The notes: generated by a model not told the origin, from the letters alone. Shown: positions 45,129 to 53,777, counted from the first letter of the stretch. The stretch: DNA of 64,000 bases from Clostridium acidisoli DSM 12555 (GCF_900176305.1 NZ_FWXH01000002.1:248001-312000), one strand, 5' to 3'. A program made the numbers and translations.

Positions 45129-46340
45129 TTATCTTACCCTTCTTGCTCCACAATAACCCCAGTTATCTGTAAACGGAATTATTTGTACATATGAACCTGT
45201 GTGTGGCGCATGTATCATTAAACCATTTCCTATATAAATTCCAACATGTCCTGGTCCATCTGATGCCATTTCAAAGAACACTAAATCTCCAGGTTGAAGA
45301 TTTGATTCACTTACTGCTGTACCAACATTCCATTGTGCTTCACTTGTCCTTGGTAGATTTTTACCAAAATGATTAAACACGTAAGATGTAAAACCAGAAC
45401 AATCAAATCCACTTGGTGTTGTTCCTCCCCAAACATATGGTACGCCTTGAAAGCTTTCCGCAAAACTTATAAGACTTGAAGTATTTGGTGCCGGCCCTGG
45501 CGTTGGTGTTGGTGTTGGTGTTGGCACTGGCTTTGGTGTTGGTGCCGGTGTATATTTGTTATTTGGTACTGCTTGTCCATTATTTACTGAAGTCTGTTGA
45601 CTCACTTGAACTGTTTGCTGTGCTGCTTGTGCTGCTTTCGCATCACTTATTTGTTTATTAATTGCATCAATTGCAGCTTTTTGGCTTGCAGTTAAGTTTG
45701 TAAATTGATTCACCTGACTTTGTGCTTGTGCTACTAATGGCTTTTCAGCAGCTTGCTTTTGATTTAAATCTGAAATTTTTTTGTTACTGTCGCTTTGCAT
45801 AACAAGAAGATTTTCTTTATCTTTTGCAAGAGCATCTTTTTTGTCTTGTAATTCTTTTTCTTGCTGATTTAAAAGATTTATTATTTTGCTATCTGCTTCT
45901 GTTACTTTTTGAACTACCTCTGCTTTTGATAAGAAATCGCCTAAATTTTTTGAATCAAAAAGAACATCTATGTATCCACCAATTCCATTGATGTACATTG
46001 CCTTCATTCTTGCATCATACAATTCCTTTTCGCTTTTTATTTCATCTTCAGAACTTTGAATGCTTTTTTGTGTTTCTGCAATATTGGATTCTGTCGAACT
46101 TATTTTAGTTTTTAAGCCATCAACCTCTGCCATGTTTTTCTGAATTTGGTTGTCCAAGTTTTCAATATCAGCCTCTAATTGACTAGCCTTTTTTTGTGCA
46201 TCACTAAGGTTATTCTGATTTTGGTTGTACTGGTCTGTTGTCGAATTCAGTTTGTCTGTTAATGGATCGGCTAGAGCTTGTGAACTCATTGTTAATGCGA
46301 TTCCGATTGCCAAAACACTTGATAATATTTTTTTATACAA
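45129..46340 (-). CDS. secreted NlpC/P60 peptidoglycan endopeptidase with coiled coil
   Basis: The start is a TTG after GGGGGGAG, which gives an intact signal peptide (KKILSSVLAIGIALTM, cleavage near SQALA-DP). Residues about 25-215 form a CwlO/PcsB-like coiled coil. A linker with a PTPTPTP stretch (about 265-285) leads to the NlpC/P60 domain. Its catalytic Cys is in GFDCSGFTSYV, the His in GPGHVGIYIG, and the third polar residue in MIHAPHTGS. It cuts peptide stems outside the cell, and the coiled coil suggests FtsEX-like regulation. Confidence 0.93.
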   Translation of the reverse strand: MYKKILSSVLAIGIALTMSSQALADPLTDKLNSTTDQYNQNQNNLSDAQKKASQLEADIENLDNQIQKNMAEVDGLKTKISSTESNIAETQKSIQSSEDEIKSEKELYDARMKAMYINGIGGYIDVLFDSKNLGDFLSKAEVVQKVTEADSKIINLLNQQEKELQDKKDALAKDKENLLVMQSDSNKKISDLNQKQAAEKPLVAQAQSQVNQFTNLTASQKAAIDAINKQISDAKAAQAAQQTVQVSQQTSVNNGQAVPNNKYTPAPTPKPVPTPTPTPTPGPAPNTSSLISFAESFQGVPYVWGGTTPSGFDCSGFTSYVFNHFGKNLPRTSEAQWNVGTAVSESNLQPGDLVFFEMASDGPGHVGIYIGNGLMIHAPHTGSYVQIIPFTDNWGYCGARRVR

Positions 46341-46632
46341 CCTGTACTCCCCCCCTCTGTCTAGATATTTTAATTTATTACAGTACAACTTTATTATAAC
46401 ACTAACTATTGATAAACTACAACTTTTGAACAATATTTATTAATTTTTTAAATTTCTTTGCCTTAAAAGCAAGAATAATATCCAGTTTTTATGATATGAT
46501 TCCGGTTTACCTTTAATTTAGTTTACATAACTTTTATTATGGTAACTAAATACTACCTAATTATATACTATTCTTGACTTTTAAAATTTTACATGTTACT
46601 ATTTTTTCATAAAATCGTAAGGAGATAAATTT

Positions 46633-46860
46633 ATGAAAAAAGAAAAAATAGGCACAATTGATATGAACATGCTAATGTTAAATCGTAGAAAATTTACTAC
46701 TTCAGAAATTTCAAGGGGAACTGGTGTTATAATGCCTAAAAAGGGTAAAGGTTCATACAAAAGAAAAAACAAGCATAAAACTGACTATTCAAAAAAAGAT
46801 AGTTGGTTTTATTTTTTTACGCAATTTACAATAAATCAAGAAATTCAAACACTTTTATGA
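46633..46860 (+). CDS. ArfA-like ribosome-rescue protein with intragenic terminator
   Basis: The 75-residue frame starts after GTAAGGAGATAAATTT. Residues 36-48 read KKGKGSYKRKNKH, nearly identical to the KKGKGSYMRKGKH core of E. coli ArfA that sits in the empty mRNA channel of stalled ribosomes. A 12-bp hairpin and T-run at 46,777-46,818 fall inside the frame, so terminated mRNA would lack a stop codon. E. coli arfA is likewise a non-stop gene, active only when trans-translation fails. The residues past the hairpin are hydrophobic (FYFFTQF). The motif is seen; the function is inferred. Confidence 0.75.
   Translation: MKKEKIGTIDMNMLMLNRRKFTTSEISRGTGVIMPKKGKGSYKRKNKHKTDYSKKDSWFYFFTQFTINQEIQTLL
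46777..46818 (+). terminator. intrinsic terminator inside the ArfA-like ORF
   Basis: AAAACTGACTAT pairs with ATAGTTGGTTTT (two G-U pairs, plus-strand RNA) around a 10-base loop and is followed by seven T residues. It ends near codon 62 of 75. No stop codon precedes it. Confidence 0.85.
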
Positions 46861-46918
46861 CTAAATTAATGAAATAATTAATATTATGTTAGTATAGTTA
46901 TATTTGGAGACATAAAAA

Positions 46919-47296
46919 ATGTTTTATTATATATACCCATATACCCAACCTTACAGAGCTGTATATCGTATAACCATTAACACGCAAACTCGTATTCTTA
47001 CTTTATTTAGAAACAACAATTTTTACAAAACTTATATGGTTGCAGTCGGAAAACCTTCTACACCAACTCCTAAAGGAACTTTTAAAATAATTAATCGTGC
47101 TATAAATCCAGGCGGTCCTTTTGGTGCAAGATGGTTAGGCTTAAATGCACCTTATGGCGATTATGGAATTCATGGTACAAACAATCCTTCTTCAATTGGA
47201 AAAAACATATCTAACGGTTGTATAAGAATGTTCAATAACCAAGTTATTGAAGTAAGTAATCTAGTTTCTATAGGTACTCTAGTTTTAATAACATAA
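46919..47296 (+). CDS. L,D-transpeptidase (YkuD domain)
   Basis: The 125-residue protein is essentially one YkuD domain: RITINTQTRILTLFRNN, VGKPSTPTPKGTFKI, YGIHGTNNPSSIG and the catalytic NGCIRM (Cys about residue 101). It has no signal peptide or LysM, which is unusual for cell-wall cross-linking enzymes outside the cell. It may act in the spore or leave by another route. The binding site is TGGAGAC. Confidence 0.9.
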   Translation: MFYYIYPYTQPYRAVYRITINTQTRILTLFRNNNFYKTYMVAVGKPSTPTPKGTFKIINRAINPGGPFGARWLGLNAPYGDYGIHGTNNPSSIGKNISNGCIRMFNNQVIEVSNLVSIGTLVLIT

Positions 47297-47322
47297 TTTT
47301 AAGAAAAAACTCCAAAAAATAA

Positions 47323-47345
47323 AAAAGAACCCCGTTAAGAGTTCT
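47323..47345 (-). terminator. GAACTCT-TAAC-GGGGTTC terminator after the DUF3606-like gene
   Basis: On the minus strand the 7-bp stem with a TAAC loop and six T residues is the same element as at 8605 and 59,640. It lies about 30 bases beyond the stop of the 47,375 gene. Confidence 0.7.
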
Positions 47346-47374
47346 CTCCTATAACTTTATAGATAATCTAGTGC

Positions 47375-47575
47375 TTAATTTTCATTAAAGTAATTTTCTA
47401 CCTTATTGGCTGAAACACCAACTATATTAACTGCAGCCATTAATGCATCTTCTGTACAGTTAAATCTTTTACACCAAAACTTTAAGTCTTCCTCATCAAA
47501 AATATCTATCTTAAGATAATCAGATTGTGTTTTAGAATAAGTTTTTGTTTTAGTTCTATTGCCAAATAATAACAT
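47375..47575 (-). CDS. DUF3606-like small protein (66 aa)
   Basis: The core IDIFDEEDLKFWCKRFNCTE and DALMAAVNIVGVSANKVENY follow the DUF3606 pattern, a small three-helix domain of unknown function. The N-terminus is basic (MLLFGNRTKTKTYSK). The binding site is AAAGGAATGATGT. A copy of its last codons also occurs near 59,663-59,715 beside the second quorum-sensing cassette. Confidence 0.7.
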   Translation of the reverse strand: MLLFGNRTKTKTYSKTQSDYLKIDIFDEEDLKFWCKRFNCTEDALMAAVNIVGVSANKVENYFNEN

Positions 47576-48079
47576 AACACATCATTCCTTTTTAATAAAA
47601 ATAATTTATATATAATAACTATTATCGATATAATTATATTATAAGAAACAAATCACATTTTGTAAACAATAATTGTTATCAAATAATAACTGATAACGTT
47701 TATCTTAAAAATTTATTTTCTAGCTTTATATTATGAAATAATTGTCACAATTTTGTTTCAAAATTATGTGAATGGATCAATAAAAAAAGAATCATACAAA
47801 ATGAATTAAAATCGCCCTGTGGAACTCTCTTTTTTAATGTATTTGATTAATGGTTTTGCTACAACTATATTAAGTGGTTCAAAGTAATGTGGTATATTCA
47901 TATGCCAAAGTAAAAGATTTAAAGAATAGAGAGCCAATGTGTATATAGCAGGTGTGATATTTTGTCAATTATGTTATAATAAGCATCATGCAAGACTATA
48001 ATCTAATGAATAATAGTTAGAAAATGCGAATAACTAAAATAGAAATGTTATAGAGCAAAAAACTAAAAGGTGTGGTAAA
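47576..48079. other. intergenic region with quorum-cassette remnant
   Basis: No intact gene is seen. About 47,620-47,700 is very A/T-rich, with repeated GATAA/TTATC words. Positions 47,756-47,853 repeat the segment found downstream of both pheromone genes. About 47,940-48,079 holds the leader of the ICMT-family gene, with likely -10 elements. Confidence 0.6.
47756..47853. repeat. copy A of the cassette downstream segment
   Basis: About 98 bases beginning TTTCAAAATTATGTGAATGG closely match 48,977-49,074 and 59,733-59,829, the sequence just past the two pheromone genes. Here the similarity stops where the pheromone gene should begin. It marks the left end of a lost third cassette. Confidence 0.75.
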
Positions 48080-48598
48080 ATGAATGCATTTTTCACAGTA
48101 ATACCACTAATACTTATTAGGTATGGGATTTTAAGTATAATAGACAAAGAATCACTTAAACGTGCAGGCTTCTTTGCTCCATTAATCGGAAGAGAAAGAG
48201 TAGCATTCTGGGTTTATCAAATTACAACCATTCTTATTTTACTATACCTATTATTACTCAAAATCAAAACTGACTCTGATTGGTTTTACATAGGTTTAGG
48301 AGTATATAGTTTAGGAATTATTTTATATGCTGTATCTATAGTAAATTATGCTAAGCCTAAAATGAATGGAATAAATTTAAATGGATTATACCGAGTATCT
48401 CGCAATCCTATGTACATTGCATATTTTATTTATTTTTTAGGGTGTGCATTGCTAACACATTCCTTGATATTACTTGCGTTATTAATCTGTTTTCAAGTAT
48501 CCGCACACTGGATTATTCTTTCAGAAGAAAGATGGTGTATTAAGAAATTCGGAGAAGAATATATAAAATATATGAATAAAGTGAGACGTTATATTTAG
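48080..48598 (+). CDS. isoprenylcysteine methyltransferase-family membrane protein
   Basis: The 172-residue integral membrane protein has about five helices. The C-terminal signature GLYRVSRNPMYIAYFIYFLG, then SEERWCIKKFGEEYIKYMNKVRRY, is that of ICMT/PEMT-type methyltransferases, which bind AdoMet at the membrane. The substrate in bacteria is mostly unknown. It lies exactly between two remnants of a quorum-sensing cassette, in reverse orientation to the cassettes. Confidence 0.85.
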   Translation: MNAFFTVIPLILIRYGILSIIDKESLKRAGFFAPLIGRERVAFWVYQITTILILLYLLLLKIKTDSDWFYIGLGVYSLGIILYAVSIVNYAKPKMNGINLNGLYRVSRNPMYIAYFIYFLGCALLTHSLILLALLICFQVSAHWIILSEERWCIKKFGEEYIKYMNKVRRYI

Positions 48599-49070
48599 AC
48601 AGTTATGCTATAACTCTTTTATTCAAGTTATGGTTTGTGATTGTCCACCTAGCCTCTTCTTCATGCTTATGTAAATTATATAGCATGTTTCAAGTGTATG
48701 GAACTTCTTTTGAAACTTATTGTTTTTTATGTTGTTTATTTATTCTTTACTCCTAGAATTATCTTTTAAGTTAATTTCTATTCACCATACAAATTTTTAA
48801 TTATAATCTTCATATTCTCGAACTCACTATCAAAACCTTCAGCAACCTTTGAATCATTTTTTTACATTATTGTAATTTCGTTTGTCATCTATAAAGCTTT
48901 CTATACCTTTTCTCATTTCATCACCTCAATGTATCCATATTCGACATATTGAGGTATTCTTTTACTTTATCAGATTAGTTTCAAAATTATGTGAATAAAT
49001 CAATAAAAAAAGAATCATACCAAATGAATTAAAATCACTCTGTATAACTCTCTTTTATAAATGTATTTGA
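48599..49070. other. intergenic region with cassette debris
   Basis: It contains the PLD/receptor-promoter remnant (48,667-48,863). An imperfect ACCTCAAT/ATTGAGGT stem around a TTCGACA heptamer lies at about 48,923-48,954, and copy B of the downstream segment at 48,977-49,070. No intact gene is seen. Confidence 0.6.
48667..48863 (-). pseudogene. remnant of a third receptor promoter plus PLD 3' end
   Basis: This segment aligns along most of its length with 50,541-50,775 (receptor leader and the last codons of the PLD gene) but has point changes and a deletion of about 20 bases inside the PLD part. Together with copy A at 47,756 it brackets the ICMT gene, as if the receptor and peptide genes had been replaced. 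Confidence 0.75.
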
Positions 49071-49220
49071 TTAACTATTTGGCATATCCTCTTGTAGCTG
49101 TATAACATGTATATTACTATTTGTTGTACTATTGTGCATTAACACACTTGTTGATATTGATAATGTTAGCATTAAGCACCCCAATCCTAAAGTCAAATTT
49201 CTTAATATTTTCTTTTTCAT
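49071..49220 (-). CDS. RRNPP pheromone precursor, cassette 1 (49 aa)
   Basis: The ATG follows GGAGGTATTACT and lies 14 bases after the receptor stop. The 49-residue product starts MKKKILRNLTLGLGCLML, a Sec-type basic and hydrophobic leader. It ends with a short polar C-terminus (NSNIHVIQLQEDMPNS) of the kind processed outside the cell to a linear signal peptide and re-imported. The paralogue at 59,825 shares the leader but differs at QLQEDM versus HPQEES. The mature peptide ends are unknown. Confidence 0.75.
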   Translation of the reverse strand: MKKKILRNLTLGLGCLMLTLSISTSVLMHNSTTNSNIHVIQLQEDMPNS

Positions 49221-49234
49221 AGTAATACCTCCAT

Positions 49235-50512
49235 TTATTTTAAATTTTTTGATAATAATAAATATTGTTCACATATTTCCAGCTTGTTTTGCCTTAAATA
49301 CTTAAGCGCTAGTTCATTATAAAGGTCTTTAAGTTTTTTAGTATTTTTAGTAAGTTTTAATAACTCAATAACGTTAATATACACTTTTTCCAACTTTTCA
49401 TTATCATTTAATTCATGGTATATATTCATTAATAAATAATTACCTTTCAGTAAATATTCTAAATCTTTATATTTTTTTGCATATTCCAATCCTAAGTTTA
49501 TAGTTTTAATTGCATGATCAATAAAATTTTCTTTTAGTAAAACCTCTGATTTTTCTATAAGTGTATGTGACAAATTTGATTTACTAAATTCATTTTTAAA
49601 TTTTTCTGCCATATCAAAGTATTTCATACTCTGTTCAAAATCATTTTTAGCAGAATATGCTAGTCCCAAATTGTTATATGCATAACCTAAAAACACATTT
49701 TTATCATCCGAAATTTTTAAAATTATTATTTCGTATGTTTCTATTACCTTATTGTAATCTTTTTTAACTTCATAGCAGGTTGCTTTAATACCTTGAGCAA
49801 AGATATATAATCTATAATCTTCTTTCTCATCACAAACATCTAAAAATTTTTCAATAGTTTCTAATGCTAAATCTATTTTGCTTAATTTTTTATAACTATT
49901 TGCTAAAGAGTACAAACATAATTTTCTAGTATTAAAATCTTTATATAAATTGCAGTAATATTGACTTAATTGATAATATTCAATAGCTGATTCATACTTT
50001 AGATCATCTGCATTAAAAACACCTAACCTCCAATAAACATGTCCAAGTTTTTCATTCTTCTTAATGTCTATGTATATCTCTCTAGCTTTTTTATAAATGT
50101 CACAAGCTAATTCGAACTCTTTTTCTTTAAAATAAATCTCACCTAATTTGCAATATGCCTCTGCCTTAACTTCTACTAAATCATATTCATTTACTATCTC
50201 AAAAATTCCATCTATGCTGCTTTTGTCTATTCCGGGATCTTGCAATTTTCTTAAACAATATAACTCTGCATCTTCCCTGGGAGAACGCATTAGATATGCT
50301 TCATCTACATTTACGATAATGTCAAGTTCTTCCGCCCTTTCATTGAATTTTTCTGAAAGTTTTGATGCTGTAGAATAAGTTACATCTCTTTTGTCAGTTT
50401 CCATCATGCTTATGAGTCCCCTAGTTACATTCTCACTTTTTAAATCATCTTGCTTTAAATTTAGTTGAGTTCTAAGCCGCTTTAGCTTTTCCCCTGTAGT
50501 CAGAAAATTCAT
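49235..50512 (-). CDS. RRNPP-type HTH-TPR quorum-sensing receptor, cassette 1
   Basis: The start is the ATG of MNFLTTGEKLKRLR after AAAGGTGAT. The 425-residue protein has an N-terminal Xre HTH (QDDLKSENVTRGLISMMET, about residues 21-39). About eight TPR-like helical pairs fill residues 100-420 (AYCKLGEIYFKEKEFELAC, YAYNNLGLAYSAKNDFEQS). This is the Rap/PlcR/NprR/Rgg build, in which an imported peptide binds the TPR groove and changes DNA binding. The cognate peptide gene follows in the same transcript. It is close to the 59,989 copy, with most changes in the middle TPRs. Confidence 0.88.
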   Translation of the reverse strand: MNFLTTGEKLKRLRTQLNLKQDDLKSENVTRGLISMMETDKRDVTYSTASKLSEKFNERAEELDIIVNVDEAYLMRSPREDAELYCLRKLQDPGIDKSSIDGIFEIVNEYDLVEVKAEAYCKLGEIYFKEKEFELACDIYKKAREIYIDIKKNEKLGHVYWRLGVFNADDLKYESAIEYYQLSQYYCNLYKDFNTRKLCLYSLANSYKKLSKIDLALETIEKFLDVCDEKEDYRLYIFAQGIKATCYEVKKDYNKVIETYEIIILKISDDKNVFLGYAYNNLGLAYSAKNDFEQSMKYFDMAEKFKNEFSKSNLSHTLIEKSEVLLKENFIDHAIKTINLGLEYAKKYKDLEYLLKGNYLLMNIYHELNDNEKLEKVYINVIELLKLTKNTKKLKDLYNELALKYLRQNKLEICEQYLLLSKNLK

Positions 50513-50686
50513 AACATCACCTTTATTCTCGAATATTTGTATTATATGTAAATTATATACCATATTTCAGGTGTATGCAACTTTTTTAGCAACTTATTGT
50601 TTGTTATGTTGTTTATTTATTCTTTCCTCCAAGAATTATCTTTTAAGTTAATCTCTATTCACCCTCCAAATATTTATCCAAATATC

Positions 50687-51295
50687 TTAATTATAATCTT
50701 CATAATCCTTAGTGTCATTCCACATATTCTCGAACTCACTATCAAAACCTTCAGCAACTTTTGAATCATTTATAATAACAAGTATTTCGTCATTTTTTGT
50801 TGAAGCATTTTCGGTATAATTATAACTACCAGTTGTTGCTATATTTTTATCGGCAATAGTCATTTTTATATGTAGAAGTCCTGGATGACTATTTGCTTTT
50901 ATAGGAATATTATCCTTTTGCAATAAGGCTAACTCTTTGACTTCAGCTTTACTTTTTGACTCAATCTTATCTGTCATTATTCTAACATTAACTTTTCTAT
51001 CCTTGGCTTGTATTATTGCGTTCACAATACTTTTCTTAGTTAAACTATATATAGCAATATCAAGAGTGCTTTTTGATGAATTTATAACCTTAATTAATTG
51101 TTCGTCTGGATGCTGATTTGCTTTAGTAAAATAATATTGAAGCTCCCCTGTTTTTACTGGCAGTGCTGGTTGTGTTTGTTGAAGCTTTTGGGAAGTGTTA
51201 CCATGTCTCTTAGTTGTAGCCTTAACTTTCTCAGTAGAGCACCCTGTGGCACCTAACAATGATATGATTAATAAGACTATTAATATTCTTTTAAT
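50687..51295 (-). CDS. PLD-family lipoprotein, cassette 1 (apparent ATT start)
   Basis: The frame extends upstream of the first TTG to an ATT, 8 bases after GGAGG. From there it encodes a normal lipoprotein signal (KRILIVLLIISLLGATGC, lipid Cys about residue 20). No ATG, GTG or TTG lies between that site and the middle of the signal. A Gln/Lys-rich linker precedes a single HKD phospholipase D domain (LDIAIYSLTKKSI, HIKMTIADKNIATTGSYN). Such Nuc-like proteins are nucleases or phosphodiesterases. The paralogue has the same ATT layout. It is transcribed toward the receptor. Confidence 0.8.
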   Translation of the reverse strand: MKRILIVLLIISLLGATGCSTEKVKATTKRHGNTSQKLQQTQPALPVKTGELQYYFTKANQHPDEQLIKVINSSKSTLDIAIYSLTKKSIVNAIIQAKDRKVNVRIMTDKIESKSKAEVKELALLQKDNIPIKANSHPGLLHIKMTIADKNIATTGSYNYTENASTKNDEILVIINDSKVAEGFDSEFENMWNDTKDYEDYN

Positions 51296-51367
51296 ATGAA
51301 TCCCCTCCTGTGTATTTAAAAATATCTTTGCCTTGTATATATAATATACTTATAATAAAACCTTAAA

Positions 51368-51958
51368 CTATTTGGTACTCTTAAAAATAGAATATCTAGC
51401 TTTTATGAGTTTCCATCCTGTTATAATCATAAGTGTAATTATGACAACCAAAGAAATAGAAAATAAAATCCATTTCATAATCGTCATTAAATCAGCAATA
51501 CTTGCTATTACAATAAAAACTTTAGGATAGTTAAAAAGCATTATTAATAATAGGCAGTTTTCTATGTAGTCAAAAGCACCTCTAATATAAGGGAGTAGAT
51601 TTACTTTTAGCATTTTACCACTTATAGATAATTTTCCAATAAAATATGTAATAAGTACAGAATGCAGAAGCATCGTTGAAAGTGAAACCACAAAATCCAT
51701 AATAAGCCATTTAATATAAAAATATCGTCCCGCTGGTCCTAATGCTTTAATTACATCATATGCTTCACCTGGATTATAGCTAAATCTCATATCCAGCGGT
51801 TGAATTCCATTACTGATTTCCTTGAGTTTTACTGTACCGGTAACATTATTAGTAGACATATATCCCATGAATAGTAAAAATCCAATGAAAATCAAGATAT
51901 ATTTTTTATTGGAAATTTTCTGCATATCATTTGATAATTTTGACAAAAGCTTTCTCAT
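51368..51958 (-). CDS. multi-pass membrane protein, unknown (196 aa)
   Basis: The protein has four likely membrane helices: ILIFIGFLLFMGYMS near the start, then WLIMDFVVSLSTMLLHSVLI, ENCLLLIMLFNYPKVFIVIA and ILFSISLVVIITLMIITGW. An external loop holds MRFSYNPGEAYDVIKALGPAGR. The binding site is GGAGGTACT. It is divergent from the TetR gene. I do not recognise the family; control by that TetR protein is possible but unproved. Confidence 0.7.
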   Translation of the reverse strand: MRKLLSKLSNDMQKISNKKYILIFIGFLLFMGYMSTNNVTGTVKLKEISNGIQPLDMRFSYNPGEAYDVIKALGPAGRYFYIKWLIMDFVVSLSTMLLHSVLITYFIGKLSISGKMLKVNLLPYIRGAFDYIENCLLLIMLFNYPKVFIVIASIADLMTIMKWILFSISLVVIITLMIITGWKLIKARYSIFKSTK

Positions 51959-52317
51959 AGTACCTCCCCCTATATCTATAAAACTTTTATTATATATTCA
52001 AAGTTTTTACTTAAATCAAACCTTTTTGATGAAGGCTGTTATACGTAGCTCATTCTCTACCTTCTTTATTCTTCAAAATACTTCTTTTAAAAACAGGTTT
52101 TACAAAGAGTAAATTTATCTCCTCTTTTTGCACAGAATAATCTGATAATAAACTATAAAGTATGAATTAAATCTATCAAATCATAATTTCTATTTCTTGA
52201 CTGATAAAACAAAATATCTTATACTTTTATTGATACATTATGTATATTAAAGTTACATAGTGTAACTTTAATATACACCTGATATACTAATATTGTCAAG
52301 CAGGAGGAGATAAACTT
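51959..52317. promoter_or_regulatory. divergent intergenic region upstream of tetR-type gene
   Basis: It contains the 37-bp palindrome at 52,241-52,277 and the AGGAGGAG site of the TetR gene. The rest is A/T-rich without an open frame of note. Confidence 0.5.
52241..52277. promoter_or_regulatory. 37-bp perfect palindrome, probable TetR operator
   Basis: TGTATATTAAAGTTACA and its exact complement are separated by TAG, 40 bases upstream of the TetR start. The centre AGTTACA-TAG-TGTAACT resembles TetR-family operators. Such symmetry next to a TetR gene is strong evidence for autoregulation. Confidence 0.75.
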
Positions 52318-52983
52318 ATGGATATAATGTCTAGAAAGGAAAAAGAAAAACAAGTACGGAAAGAAAATCTAATAAATGCAGCTGAAAAAATATTCTCAAC
52401 AATGGGTTATACAGGAGCTTCAATGGATGAAATAGCCAAAGAAGCCGAATTTAGCAGAAAAACGCTATATCAATACTTTAAAGATAAAGAATCTTTATAT
52501 TTCACAGTGGTTGTTAGAGGATTTAAGCGGCTTTTATCTTTTTTTCAGGAAGCGATTAAAAATAATAATACCGGTCTTGAAAAGCTTCAATGTTTGGCAT
52601 CTGCTTATTATAGATTCTATCAGACTTTTCCTAGTACTTTAGAAATAATGAACTACGTTGGATATGTTAAAATAAGAGGAAAATTTTCAGCAGAGTATCA
52701 AGAATTCAATAAGATTAATGAATTAATGACACAAGAGATTACAAAAGTGATTGATGAAGGAAAATTAGATGGGAGTATACGTACAGATCTTGATACACTC
52801 AGTATAACTTATTCAGCTGAGTTTTTAATCACAGGATTTTTTCACATGCTTTCTGTATCAGGTAAAACATTTACAACTTATCATTCGCTTAAACAAGAAG
52901 ATTTTATCAATTTTAATTTAAATTTATTATGCGATGCGTTTTGTGCAGAAAAACATAACTTTGATAATAATAAACATTCATGA
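52318..52983 (+). CDS. TetR/AcrR-family transcriptional regulator
   Basis: The 221-residue regulator has its HTH at LINAAEKIFSTMGYTGASMD and DEIAKEAEFSRKTLYQYFKD (about residues 18-57). The C-terminal ligand domain resembles regulators of efflux and fatty-acid genes. The binding site is AGGAGGAG. A palindrome lies in its promoter and a strong terminator follows. No efflux gene is directly downstream. Confidence 0.92.
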   Translation: MDIMSRKEKEKQVRKENLINAAEKIFSTMGYTGASMDEIAKEAEFSRKTLYQYFKDKESLYFTVVVRGFKRLLSFFQEAIKNNNTGLEKLQCLASAYYRFYQTFPSTLEIMNYVGYVKIRGKFSAEYQEFNKINELMTQEITKVIDEGKLDGSIRTDLDTLSITYSAEFLITGFFHMLSVSGKTFTTYHSLKQEDFINFNLNLLCDAFCAEKHNFDNNKHS

Positions 52984-53327
52984 ATATGATGAATTAAGAC
53001 CATTAAACATTTAATTCATAAAATAAACTTAAGGTTTTAATCTAAGAATAATAAGAAGACCTCAATATCCATCAATGAATATTGAGGTCTTCATTTATTT
53101 CTATTTGCATATTTAACACCTCAATCTAATAATTATGCAAAAATCAAAAAGTTTGACATATTGAATAGAATGAAATTTGAAATCTATTAATTATTTTTAT
53201 ATCTATCATATCCTACTAATTTTCATAAAGTTTTACCTCATAAAACATATTCTATACATGCTTCAAAATTTCCTTTTTTATCATGTATTATATTTTCGAT
53301 TGTGTCACAATAAAAGAAAATTGTTGC
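52984..53327. other. intergenic region with tetR terminator
   Basis: Apart from the terminator at 53,055-53,092, I see no gene or repeat; the sequence is A/T-rich with frequent stops. Confidence 0.5.
53055..53092 (+). terminator. terminator of the TetR gene
   Basis: GAAGACCTCAATAT pairs perfectly with ATATTGAGGTCTTC (14 bp) around a 10-base loop, followed by a T-rich stretch. Confidence 0.8.
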
Positions 53328-53777
53328 TTATTCTTTGCATACTACTTCAAATTCTTCACAAACAATAATCATACTTTCATCAAAATCGAGATTATATTCT
53401 TTTAATTCTTTTGAAAAAAAATCTTTATGTACCTTTCTCCAATATGATAATGATAAATCTCCTTCGCCCTCCTTAAGAGCATGATTTTCTGATACTTCTT
53501 TAAATGGACAAGTATAAACTTTAGTTGTTTTAGTTATACAAACAGCATTATTATCAGAGTCTAATATAATGTTTAAACCACCTATTGGTGGCAACGGACT
53601 GTTTTCAAGTTCATATAATTGATACGCCGATGCTGTTGCCTTTTTGATACCATTTAATACAAGCTTTGCAAGTCCATTTGCACTTGAAATATCTCCACCG
53701 AAACACCAAGCATCATAGGTCTTATCTTTCACATCGTTGTTTTTTGTATATAAACTCCACATTTCTTTTTCAGTCAT
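53328..53777 (-). CDS. ASCH-domain protein
   Basis: The 149-residue protein has YDAWCFGGDISSANGLAKLVLNGIKKAT near the start (residues about 21-48), LPPIGGLNIILDSDNNAVCI, and a C-terminal WRKVHKDFFSKEL. This is the pattern of bacterial ASCH proteins (PUA-like RNA-binding or hydrolase fold). The molecular role is unknown; some members act on nucleosides such as N4-acetylcytidine. Confidence 0.88.
   Translation of the reverse strand: MTEKEMWSLYTKNNDVKDKTYDAWCFGGDISSANGLAKLVLNGIKKATASAYQLYELENSPLPPIGGLNIILDSDNNAVCITKTTKVYTCPFKEVSENHALKEGEGDLSLSYWRKVHKDFFSKELKEYNLDFDESMIIVCEEFEVVCKE

Noticed and set aside
45480-45550. GTTGGTGTTGGTGTTG tandem repeat
   Set aside because: This is the coding sequence of the Pro-Thr linker of the NlpC/P60 protein, a normal wall-spanning spacer.
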